Both the position numbers and the translations under genes were made by a program. This document shows, piece by piece, positions 1 to 6,326 of a DNA stretch of 7,345 bases; within the stretch, counting starts at the first letter, position 1, and every line of letters starts with the position of its first letter. The stretch is from the NCBI GenBank assembly GCA_018648945.1, contig JABGQJ010000385.1, forward strand, positions 1-7,345. The letters are read 5' to 3'. Below the pieces are notes generated by a model. It ran no database searches. It had not been told where the DNA came from and worked only from the letters and a program-made list of their open reading frames with translations. The stretch comes from Victivallales bacterium. GTDB lineage: Bacteria > Verrucomicrobiota > Lentisphaeria > Oligosphaerales > Lenti-02.

Positions 1-364
1 CCTGAGTCCCGCCTTCCATCGGGTCGAGGAACGCGTGGACGCACATGTGTTCGTCACCGTGCTGGCATATCAGATCCTCAGGACCATCCTCCACCGGCTC
101 GAAAGCCAGGGCGACAACCGTCGCTGGCCCGCCCTGCGACGCGTTTTGGCAACCCACTGCTACGCAACGCTCCATCTGCCCCTCGCCGACGGCACCGTCC
201 ACCGCATCCGCAAGCCCGGACGCCCCGAACAGTGCCAGTGGGACATCTACCGGAAACTCGGGATCGACACCATGAACGGACTGCCGAAGAGCAGTGCCGT
301 CATCCCTCCACACGTTGCCGTAGAATCAACGAAACGTGTAGTTACTCAAAAATCGAAGTGTTGA
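1..364 (+). CDS. IS4/IS1634-like transposase, C-terminal fragment (5' end outside window)
   Basis: This is the last 120 residues or so of a DDE transposase, the enzyme that cuts and pastes an insertion sequence. The frame is open from base 2, reading LSPAFHRVEERVDAHVFVTV, so the GTG at 35 is an internal valine and not a start. The stretch RVEERVDAHVFVTVLAYQIL matches, from memory of the family, the typical helix near the C-terminus of IS1634-type transposases (R-V-x-x-H-x-x-x-x-x-L-A-Y). It is followed by the usual TVHRIRKPGRPEQ segment and a short variable tail ending in TGA at 362-364. The catalytic aspartates and glutamate would lie upstream of the window, so activity cannot be judged. It runs opposite to every other gene here. 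The family call is by pattern; another IS4-group family is the main alternative. Confidence 0.75.
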   Translation, partial: LSPAFHRVEERVDAHVFVTVLAYQILRTILHRLESQGDNRRWPALRRVLATHCYATLHLPLADGTVHRIRKPGRPEQCQWDIYRKLGIDTMNGLPKSSAVIPPHVAVESTKRVVTQKSKC

Positions 365-372
365 TAGTCAAC
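360..372. other. Small inverted repeat over the transposase stop codon
   Basis: GTTGA and TCAAC flank a three-base loop (TAG) and can form a 5-bp stem. It overlaps the transposase stop at 362-364 and lies between the convergent transposase and TPR-like genes. There is no T run on either strand, so it is at best a weak bidirectional terminator or a feature of the element end. Confidence 0.2.
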
Positions 373-401
373 GACTTATGACCCCAAGTGTTAAACTCGG
401 G

Positions 402-779
402 CTAGACGCCCTTCAACTGCACCAACCGCCGCTGCGCTTGCTCCTTCCAGCTGTGGCTCGGGTGGCTCGCAAGGTACTTTTCGTACCAGGCGATCGCCAG
501 CTTCACATTGCCGGACTTCTCCAGGCAGAAGGCAACTCGATAGAGCATCCGGGGGTGATCCGGGTGCGCCGGCCAGGTACTGGCCGCTCGTTCCCAGATC
601 TTGGCGGCAGCCGCGTAGTTGCCGAAGAACATGCGCATGCGCGCGCCCTTCTGGGTCAACCCGGGGGCCCAGGACTTCCGCGGATTCTCCAGCCCCTTGG
701 TGACCATCATCCCGGCGAGGGGCACAATGGACCCCATGAGGAGGATGACGGCGGCAAGAAAGATGAGCACCCATTTCAT
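402..779 (-). CDS. Small membrane-anchored TPR-like protein
   Basis: This is a 125-residue protein of unknown specific role. Residues 3-26 (VLIFLAAVILLMGSIVPLAG and on) form one hydrophobic segment, best read as an uncleaved N-terminal anchor. The rest would face the periplasm if the N-terminus stays inside. Residues about 52-110 look like two tetratricopeptide units: NYAAAAKIWERAASTWPAHP, then a second with A83, Y99 and the P107 turn (KLAIAWYEKYLASHPSHSW). Such repeats normally bind partner proteins. The ATG at 777-779 is supported by GGAGG nine bases upstream. It lies 100 bases downstream of the membrane fusion protein gene on the same strand, so it is probably the last gene of that operon. 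Its TAG stop sits within a few bases of the suspected insertion-sequence end, so the C-terminus may have been altered. TPR assignment is by pattern only. Confidence 0.75.
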   Translation of the reverse strand: MKWVLIFLAAVILLMGSIVPLAGMMVTKGLENPRKSWAPGLTQKGARMRMFFGNYAAAAKIWERAASTWPAHPDHPRMLYRVAFCLEKSGNVKLAIAWYEKYLASHPSHSWKEQAQRRLVQLKGV

Positions 780-788
780 TGGCTTCTG

Positions 789-793
789 CCTCC
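789..793 (-). promoter_or_regulatory. Ribosome binding site of the TPR-like gene
   Basis: GGAGG on the minus strand lies nine bases before the ATG at 777-779. It favours this start over an ATG at 793-795 that opens a different, overlapping frame without a sensible protein. Confidence 0.7.
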
Positions 794-879
794 ATTGGCG
801 CGGGCAGTCTGTGGAGTCGCCCTTCCCCTCCTCTCTACTCTACCCAACCCGGCCATGCCTGGCAAGTCGCGAGCACTCG

Positions 880-2136
880 CTAGCGTTCCAGACTCTTCAG
901 CCACTCGCTCAGGCGGTTCTTGGCCCCCAGCGGCTTGAAGCGTGGTTCGCGCACACTGGGCGGCTCGGCCATGAGGTAGTTCACGAGCGACCCCCGGAAC
1001 ACAACCACATGTGCCACTCCCGCCAGGCCGACGGTCGGGAGGTAGTTCCCCTTCGCATCATCCAGCGCCAGCTTCACCACGAATCGTGGTTGCTCACCGT
1101 CGGCGGTGGCCTCAAGCCCAGTGATGGTGGCGGGCAGAGAGCCGTACTTGAGGAAAGGATAGGCCTGCAGGCGCAGCCGGGCAACAGCGCCATCGGTCAG
1201 CCACGCATAGTCCATGGACTTGGCCTCGCCCACAAAAAGCAGACCGGCGGTGCTCCGCAACACGCCAACCAAGGCGCCCTGAGCCACATACTCGCCCGGC
1301 ACAAAGGGCAGCCCCCCCCAGTCCCCGTCGCAATCGGCCGCGCAGGTCTTGCGCCGGATCACGCCCTCGAGTTCTGCACATTCGGCCTGAAGCTGCGCGA
1401 TGCGGTACGCCACCTCGGCCAACGCCCGGGCATCCTGCTGGCGCCCGAGAATCTGTTTCTCCCGCGCATCGTGTTTCCCCAACTGCATCCGCAGACGCGC
1501 AATGTCGTGCTCCTCTCCCAACACGCGGCGCTGTTCCTCAAGCTTCGCCCGCTCCACTTGGAGAGCAGCCTTCTTCGCCCGGGCTTCGCCCTGAGCCATC
1601 TCCATGGCCGGCACACTCAGATCCGCCGCCAGTTTGCGCAGGATCGCGTATTCGGATGCAGCCAGCTCTGCATCGACCACGTTCTGGGCCAGGCTCCTGG
1701 CCGCGATCTCAGCAGCCATCATTCGGGCTTCCTCACCCGTGGCCTGGGCCAGGATCCCAGCTGTTTCCGCACGTTCGGCCCGCAGCACCTCTGCCTCCAG
1801 GCCCCACGCCACCTCCTGATTGGCCATCGCCTTCCGTTCCAGGTCCAGGCGCTCGCCCAGCACTCCCATCTGGGCCTCGACTTCCGCCAAACGGCGGCGG
1901 TCGCTTCCGTCGTCCAGCCGATACAGGCAATCGCCCTTTTTCACCGGGCCCTCGGCCCGGATCTCCACTGCCAGCCCGCTCTCCGCGGCCGTCACCCGCC
2001 ACGTCCGTACGGGTTGCACAGCCCCGGGCACGCCAACCGTGAACCGGATCGGTACCAACACCGCAACTGCGACCAGAGCCGCCAGTACGAGCAGCATTCC
2101 CAAGGAAGCCAGGAAGAGAAGTCGACGCCACTTCAT
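880..2136 (-). CDS. HlyD-like membrane fusion protein (periplasmic adaptor) of an ABC exporter
   Basis: This 418-residue adaptor would sit in the inner membrane and span the periplasm, linking the ABC exporter encoded just upstream to the outer envelope. Residues 5-30 are a single hydrophobic anchor after a basic start (MKWRR). Residues about 46-77 fit the first half of a lipoyl/biotinyl domain (VTAAESGLAVEIRAEGPVKK then GD, with LDD). Residues about 78-262 are a long helical hairpin rich in A, E, R, K, Q and L. The second lipoyl half follows at about 266-293 (DCDGDWGG, then VPGEYVAQG), then a beta-barrel region to about 380. This is the HlyD/EmrA order. Three cysteines cluster at 253, 265 and 269, which is unusual. 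The start codon overlaps the exporter's stop as ATGA, with GGAGG seven bases upstream, so translation is probably coupled. The substrate is unknown. Confidence 0.85.
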   Translation of the reverse strand: MKWRRLLFLASLGMLLVLAALVAVAVLVPIRFTVGVPGAVQPVRTWRVTAAESGLAVEIRAEGPVKKGDCLYRLDDGSDRRRLAEVEAQMGVLGERLDLERKAMANQEVAWGLEAEVLRAERAETAGILAQATGEEARMMAAEIAARSLAQNVVDAELAASEYAILRKLAADLSVPAMEMAQGEARAKKAALQVERAKLEEQRRVLGEEHDIARLRMQLGKHDAREKQILGRQQDARALAEVAYRIAQLQAECAELEGVIRRKTCAADCDGDWGGLPFVPGEYVAQGALVGVLRSTAGLLFVGEAKSMDYAWLTDGAVARLRLQAYPFLKYGSLPATITGLEATADGEQPRFVVKLALDDAKGNYLPTVGLAGVAHVVVFRGSLVNYLMAEPPSVREPRFKPLGAKNRLSEWLKSLER

Positions 2137-4058
2137 GAGCCGCCCTCCCCTTCATTCTCGGCAACATCCCAGTCGAGGAACGCCGCCTTGCCCTTCGCCT
2201 TCTCCATCTGCTTGGTAAACATCTCGTAGTACTTCCCCTCCCGCGCCAGCAACACTTCGTGGGTCCCCTCCTCCACGATCTTGCCGTCCACCAGAACCGC
2301 GATCTTGTCGGCATCCATAATCGTGCTCAGACGGTGCGCAATGACCAGGGTCGTCCGCCCCTTCAAAATCGTCTTCAGGGCCTCCTGGATCAAGGCCTCG
2401 CTCTCGGAGTCGAGGCTGCTCGTCGCCTCGTCGAGAATCAGCACCTCGGGATCGCGCAGAATCGCCCGGGCCAGACTGATGCGTTGCTTCTGTCCGCCCG
2501 AGAGCTTCACCCCGCGCTCGCCGATGATCGTCTCGTAACCATCCGGGAACTCCATGATGAACTCGTCCGCGCACGCCGCATCGGCTGCGGCCACGACCTG
2601 CTCGCGGGTCGCCTCCGGAAAGCTGTAGGAGATGTTCTCCGCCACCGTGCCGTCAAAGAGGAATACATCCTGAAGAACCAGGCTGAACAGCCCTCGGTAA
2701 TCCCGCAGACGGAAATGCTGGACCTCCCTGCCATCGAGCAGGATCTTCCCCGCCTCGGCGTCGTAGAATCGGACCAGCAGATTCGTCACCGTTGTCTTGC
2801 CCGCGCCCGACGGACCGACCAGGGCCACGGTCTGCCCCGCCGGAATCTCAAAGCTCAGTTCGCGCAGCACTTCCTTCTCGCTGTCGTAGGCGAAGGAGAC
2901 GCCCTCGAAGCGAAGTGACTCGCGCACCGCCTCCACCCCCACCGCATCGGGCTCGTCCTTGATCACCACTTCCTCGTCCAGCAGGTCGAAGATGCGCTCC
3001 GTGCAGGCAATGCTGTTCTGCATGTGCGACAGGCTGTGCATGATCATGAATACCGGCTGGAAGAACCAATGGGTGAACTGCACAAACACCACCACCTCAC
3101 CCACCGTCAAGCGCTTGTCGTGGATCACGAAATACCCGGCCGTGCCCCAAATCGCGATGTTCATGCACCAGTGGATGAACCACACCGTCCGGTGGACCGC
3201 GATGTTCAGCCCCGCCGTGTGCAGATTCTTGCGCAGCACCAGATGGTGCGAGGTCACGAACTCCCGCGACTCGTGCGTCTCGCGCCCGAAACAGCGCACC
3301 ACCCGGATTCCCCCGAAGGTCTCCGCCAACCGCCCTGAAATCTGGGCCACATCCTCCCGGATATCCCGGAACAGCGGGCGCATGACGTTGAACACCAGAT
3401 AGGCCAGGCAGAACAGCACGAAGCAGAAGCAGCAGCACACCAGCGTCACTATCGGGCTGATCAGCACCAGCGAACCGACCGCGATGGCGAACATCAGGAT
3501 GCCCGAGAGCGGCGTCAGGAACCCCTCGTATAGCAGGTCGCTGAAGCTCCCCACATCCCCCTCCAGACGGCTGATGATGCCTCCCGTCTTCAGCTTCTCC
3601 AACTTGTCCAGCGGCATGGTCTGCAGATGCCCGATCAGCAATCGCCGCATGTGGACCTGCAACTTGCTCGACAGCAACCGGCTGGTGTAGTCGGTGATCG
3701 AGGCGATGACGACGTCCGCCACCGCGATGAACAGCAGCACACCGCACGTGCCGAAGAGCAGGGGCAGCTGGTTCTTGGTCAGCACCGTGTCGATCATGAA
3801 CTTGCTCGTCCACGGCAGCACCGCCCGGAAGATCATGCTGAAGAAGCCCAGCGCGACCAAGATGCCCACATACCCCCGGAAGCTCCACAGCACGCTGATG
3901 TAGCGTCCCAGGTAGTGCCGCAGATTGTGCCTGGGTTTGGTCGCGTCCTCCTTGTCCTTCCCGTCTTCCTTCTTGGGTTGGCGCTGCCCGAAGAACCCGC
4001 GCTCCTTCTTGTAGGTGCGGTGTCTCGTGCGACTGGACTTGGCGGCTCTGGCTCTCAT
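2133..4058 (-). CDS. Type I ABC exporter half-transporter (membrane domain fused to ATPase), MsbA-like
   Basis: This protein uses ATP to export a substrate across the inner membrane, presumably as a homodimer. Numbered from the upstream GTG at 4127 (664 residues), a six-helix membrane domain covers about 80-365. The ATPase domain then shows Walker A GPSGAGKTT (438-446), Q-loop Q486, signature LSGGQ (542-546), Walker B EVLILDEA (561-568, catalytic E567), D-loop SLD (571-573) and switch H598. All catalytic residues are present. There is no N-terminal peptidase domain, so it is not a bacteriocin-type processing exporter. The ATG at 4058 (641 residues) is preferred because the 23 residues upstream look non-conserved, but its Shine-Dalgarno (GAGGG, two bases away) is poor and the GTG at 4127 is possible. 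The first 50 or so residues are strongly basic and lysine-rich. Pairing with the HlyD-like gene by a 4-base overlap points to export beyond the inner membrane. Lipid, glycan, peptide and drug substrates all remain open. Confidence 0.9.
   Translation of the reverse strand: MRARAAKSSRTRHRTYKKERGFFGQRQPKKEDGKDKEDATKPRHNLRHYLGRYISVLWSFRGYVGILVALGFFSMIFRAVLPWTSKFMIDTVLTKNQLPLLFGTCGVLLFIAVADVVIASITDYTSRLLSSKLQVHMRRLLIGHLQTMPLDKLEKLKTGGIISRLEGDVGSFSDLLYEGFLTPLSGILMFAIAVGSLVLISPIVTLVCCCFCFVLFCLAYLVFNVMRPLFRDIREDVAQISGRLAETFGGIRVVRCFGRETHESREFVTSHHLVLRKNLHTAGLNIAVHRTVWFIHWCMNIAIWGTAGYFVIHDKRLTVGEVVVFVQFTHWFFQPVFMIMHSLSHMQNSIACTERIFDLLDEEVVIKDEPDAVGVEAVRESLRFEGVSFAYDSEKEVLRELSFEIPAGQTVALVGPSGAGKTTVTNLLVRFYDAEAGKILLDGREVQHFRLRDYRGLFSLVLQDVFLFDGTVAENISYSFPEATREQVVAAADAACADEFIMEFPDGYETIIGERGVKLSGGQKQRISLARAILRDPEVLILDEATSSLDSESEALIQEALKTILKGRTTLVIAHRLSTIMDADKIAVLVDGKIVEEGTHEVLLAREGKYYEMFTKQMEKAKGKAAFLDWDVAENEGEGGS
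2144..2148 (-). promoter_or_regulatory. Ribosome binding site of the membrane fusion protein gene
   Basis: GGAGG, within the longer purine run GGGGAGGG, stands seven bases before the ATG at 2134-2136. It lies inside the last codons of the exporter gene and supports both the start choice and translational coupling. Confidence 0.75.
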
Positions 4059-4207
4059 TGCCCTCACAGGCTGACAGGTTCTGGCATGGCCGCATACCGT
4101 AGCCCATCGCCTCAAGAGCCGCCACACGCCCCCTGCGCAACACTGTGCTATTCCTCCCCGCTACGGCAAGGCACGGCGCGAAGGAGCCAACGCGGGACCC
4201 GTTGCCG
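4059..4207 (-). other. Leader region between the URO-D-like and exporter genes
   Basis: These 149 bases (80 if the GTG at 4127 is the exporter start) are the natural place for the exporter operon's promoter, since the exporter, fusion protein and TPR genes follow it closely. I could not find a convincing -35/-10 pair with normal spacing. GGGGAGG around 4153-4159 on the minus strand looks like a Shine-Dalgarno but the GTG nine bases after it (4143) is out of frame with the exporter. A 5-bp inverted repeat (CAACG/CGTTG, 4188-4204) follows the URO-D stop but has no T run. Confidence 0.3.
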
Positions 4208-5368
4208 TCAGTGGTACTCGGCCAAGGTCTCAAACATGGCGATGACGTTCTCGATGGGGACAAGCGGAGGCACCTGGTTGCTGACCCCGCAGATGATGCC
4301 GCCCAACTCCAGGGCGGCTTCGGCGTTGTCACGGGCTTCGGCGATGACGTCCTCCTTGCTGCCAAGGTGGAGGGTGATCGTGCTGATATTGCCGAAACAG
4401 GTGAGATTGGGGTAGCGTTCCCGGAGCTTCCGGTGATCCATGCCAGCAATGCGGTCGATCTCGTGGAACGCGTCCGTGCCGGAGGCCCCGAAGAGATCAT
4501 CGGCCACGGGCCAAAGATCGCCGTCAGAGGCGAAGGTCGTGAACTTGCCGTGCTTGTGGGCGGTATCGCTCATCCGCTTGAGGCGCGGGAGCATGGCTTC
4601 GTGGAAGAACTGCGGAGAGTAGTTGGGACCATTGTTGCCGCAGAAATCGCCACCGCCCATGCAGTAGCGAATGGGCAGCTCGCCCATGGCCTCGATATAG
4701 CGGCAGGCAACGACGCACTGACACTCAAGGTAACGCTCGACCAAGTCGGGGCGGACCGCAATGGCCTCGAGCCAGACCAATTCGCGATTGGGCACGCTGA
4801 GCCCGTAGCCGCCCGCAGGGACAGCGTATTCGGGAGCGAAGTGGTCATAGGACTCCATCAGCGACTTGAAGCCGGCGGCGGTGGGATGGTAGTTCTCCAA
4901 CGCGCGTTCGCGGGCGGCGACGATAGGCTCAAGGTCCTCGACGGTTTGCGGGGCGCTGGGGTCGCAGGAATCGATCACCTGATAGAGTTCCGTGACCGGA
5001 TCGAGCTGCTGCACCTTGTAGGTGCCATCGGGATCGCCGAAGAGATAGGTGTACTCGTCGATCTTCCTGGTCGGTTTGGTGGGGAGCCGCCAATACGCAA
5101 GGCGGATCATGTCGCTTTTGGAGACCCGGGCCAGATCGCGCGCATCCTGGGTGGTTTGCTCGACAAATGCGGCATGGGCGTCGGGCCCCTCCCAGAGGGC
5201 CTTGGATTCGCGCCACTGGTTGATCCCGCCGCCACTGTAGCATTCATGCCCCAGCAGGGCGCTACCCACCCGCGAGGAGAACCCGGAGTGGTAAATGGCA
5301 ATCCGGTCGATTCTCCGTTTCTCGAAGGCGGCGAGGATGCGTTCGGCGGGGCTGAGAACGTCCGACAT
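4208..5368 (-). CDS. Uroporphyrinogen-decarboxylase (URO-D) family protein, probably methyltransferase-like
   Basis: This 386-residue protein belongs to the URO-D superfamily, which includes heme-pathway HemE and corrinoid-dependent methyltransferases such as MtaA and MtbA. The N-terminus MSDVLSPAERILAAFEKRRI (then DRI) is the family's usual opening helix. Further marks are GGGDFCGNNGPNYSPQFFHE (238-257), the helix and strand LPRLKRMSDTAHKHGKFTTF (260-279), SDGD (281-284), HEID (302-305), FGNIST (325-330) and a C-terminal GGIICGVSNQVPP segment resembling the glycine-rich end of the barrel. It is more like the large uncharacterised group common in Planctomycetes and Lentisphaerae than HemE, since HemE's N-terminal RQAGR-type motif is absent. 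The HxC zinc motif of MtaA/MtbA is not seen. AGGAGA eight bases upstream decides the ATG at 5368; a longer frame to 5491 would overlap the upstream gene. Substrate unknown. Confidence 0.85.
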   Translation of the reverse strand: MSDVLSPAERILAAFEKRRIDRIAIYHSGFSSRVGSALLGHECYSGGGINQWRESKALWEGPDAHAAFVEQTTQDARDLARVSKSDMIRLAYWRLPTKPTRKIDEYTYLFGDPDGTYKVQQLDPVTELYQVIDSCDPSAPQTVEDLEPIVAARERALENYHPTAAGFKSLMESYDHFAPEYAVPAGGYGLSVPNRELVWLEAIAVRPDLVERYLECQCVVACRYIEAMGELPIRYCMGGGDFCGNNGPNYSPQFFHEAMLPRLKRMSDTAHKHGKFTTFASDGDLWPVADDLFGASGTDAFHEIDRIAGMDHRKLRERYPNLTCFGNISTITLHLGSKEDVIAEARDNAEAALELGGIICGVSNQVPPLVPIENVIAMFETLAEYH

Positions 5369-5376
5369 CGCTGGCA

Positions 5377-5382
5377 TCTCCT
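5377..5382 (-). promoter_or_regulatory. Ribosome binding site of the URO-D-like gene
   Basis: AGGAGA on the minus strand is eight bases from the ATG at 5366-5368. It excludes the ATG nine bases further upstream, which would touch this site, and the longer in-frame start at 5491. Confidence 0.75.
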
Positions 5383-5444
5383 GTTGCTCGGAAGTGGAAT
5401 CCGGGCCTACAGTAAGTGCAAGTTGCCGGTTGTGCCCGTCCTGA

Positions 5445-6179
5445 CTACGCTGTTTCCGGCACCAGCGTGTCGGAGACGTCGTAGAACTCATCGTCTGCGA
5501 AGAAGGGGAAGGTGTGTGGATTGGGGTCGGAGAGGTAGCGTCCGACAGCCTCGGGGCGCACCGGAATGCGGGCGAGATCGAAGCCCAGGTAGTCCTCCAG
5601 CCGAGCTAACGTCTCCTCCTGCTTGAGCACGAAGTCCTCGAAGCGGACGGCGATCCAGTTGGCGGGCTTGGGGGTGGCACGAACGAGTTCGACTTGGTAC
5701 TTCCAGCTGATCGCCCGGCGTTCGCGCAGATTGTCCGTGTGCGAGTAGGGGATATGGAAGCCGGCAAGATCGTCGGTCACATGCCCTCCCAGGATGCTGT
5801 CCCGCGGATCGCGAACCCAATGGATGTACTTGATCTCCGGGAACATGCGGATGATCCAGGGAAAGACGAGGGTGGTCTCGGGCAATTTCCAGCCACGCCG
5901 GGGCGCATCGCTGGCCAGTACGGAGGCGAGGAAGGACTCCACCAGGCGGGTGAAGGCCGGATCGATGGGCATCCGATGCAGCGCTTCGAAGTCCCAGCGC
6001 ACGCCGCCGAGATGCTTCACGTGCTTGGCCATGACTCGACAGGCCTCATACATCTCGTCCGGGGGAATCAGATCCCCGGACGTGTTCAGCTCCGCGCCCA
6101 TATAGACACCGCTCTCGCTGAGCGTGTGCGACATGGCGCGCGTGCCACCGTGTCCTCTGCCAATGATCGTGATCAACAT
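5445..6179 (-). CDS. PAPS-dependent sulfotransferase family protein
   Basis: This 244-residue cytoplasmic protein would move a sulfuryl group from PAPS to an acceptor hydroxyl or amine. The N-terminus MLITIIGRGHGGTRAMSHTL holds a strand followed by the 5'-phosphosulfate loop (G-R-G-H-G-G-T-R, 7-14). Residues 118-128 (YIHWVRDPRDS) match the 3'-phosphate binding motif, in which the R and S contact the nucleotide. A further strand with R179-F-E-D (VRFEDF, 178-183) before the C-terminal helices is typical of bacterial Sulfotransferase_3-type proteins. The length is at the short end for the family but no segment is clearly missing. The start lacks a good Shine-Dalgarno: GAGG lies about 14 bases upstream. 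The gene is 76 bases upstream of the URO-D-like gene and 147 bases downstream of the hydrolase gene. The acceptor (glycan, lipid, protein or small molecule) cannot be told from sequence. Confidence 0.8.
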   Translation of the reverse strand: MLITIIGRGHGGTRAMSHTLSESGVYMGAELNTSGDLIPPDEMYEACRVMAKHVKHLGGVRWDFEALHRMPIDPAFTRLVESFLASVLASDAPRRGWKLPETTLVFPWIIRMFPEIKYIHWVRDPRDSILGGHVTDDLAGFHIPYSHTDNLRERRAISWKYQVELVRATPKPANWIAVRFEDFVLKQEETLARLEDYLGFDLARIPVRPEAVGRYLSDPNPHTFPFFADDEFYDVSDTLVPETA

Positions 6180-6275
6180 GGTTGTGCCCGCCTCGTAGCC
6201 GCTGGTCTCACCGGTTCACGGTACAGATTAGTTGCGGGGCGGACGTTAGTGCCCGGTCCAACCAATGCCAGCAAA

Positions 6276-6290
6276 GCAAGACGTTCTTGC
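6276..6290 (-). terminator. Possible weak terminator between the hydrolase and sulfotransferase genes
   Basis: GCAAGA and TCTTGC form a 6-bp stem around a three-base loop, followed on the minus strand by TTT. It starts 37 bases after the hydrolase stop codon. The stem is short and half AT and the T run is only three bases, so termination would be inefficient if it occurs at all. Confidence 0.2.
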
Positions 6291-6326
6291 AAGAAAGCCG
6301 ATCGCTGCCGGGCGGATGGGACGTCC

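Larger units (their letters stand above)
1..400 (+). mobile_element. Right-hand part of an IS4/IS1634-like insertion sequence
   Basis: The transposase fragment is followed by a short AT-richer tail (about 330-400) unlike the GC-rich surroundings. A plausible outer end is the stretch at 382-400, which read from outside inward is CCCGAGTTTAACACTTGGGG. The heptamer AAGTGTT occurs twice, at 356-362 and 386-392, thirty bases apart, which could mark transposase contact sites near the end. The exact boundary and target duplication cannot be fixed because the left end is outside the window. The right border is therefore an estimate within about 20 bases. Confidence 0.5.

Noticed and set aside
378..938. 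A 186-codon plus-strand frame opposite the TPR-like gene
   Set aside because: It has no sensible domain, no good ribosome binding site, and is antisense to a gene with a clear membrane anchor and a strong start.
619..2229. A 536-codon open frame on the plus strand across the adaptor gene
   Set aside because: It is antisense to a well-supported HlyD-like gene and to the exporter's end. Its translation is rich in H, P, Q and R with no domain pattern, as expected from GC-rich codon bias.
4188..4204. Inverted repeat CAACG/CGTTG after the URO-D-like stop codon
   Set aside because: The stem is only five pairs with a seven-base loop and no T run, too weak to call a terminator.
3097..4500. A 467-codon open frame on the minus strand overlapping the exporter and URO-D-like genes in another frame
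   Set aside because: The exporter frame carries all ABC motifs and the URO-D frame its family motifs. This frame gives low-complexity A/G/R/H-rich sequence, and the Shine-Dalgarno-like GGGGAGG near 4155 is most likely coincidental.
4145..5626. A 493-codon open frame on the plus strand across the URO-D-like gene
   Set aside because: It lies opposite a recognisable enzyme with a good ribosome binding site. It carries no motif I recognise and ends inside the next gene, so it is most likely a shadow frame.
6180..6326. Possible promoter for the sulfotransferase in the 147-base gap
   Set aside because: I searched by eye for a -35/-10 pair on the minus strand and found none with acceptable sequence and spacing.
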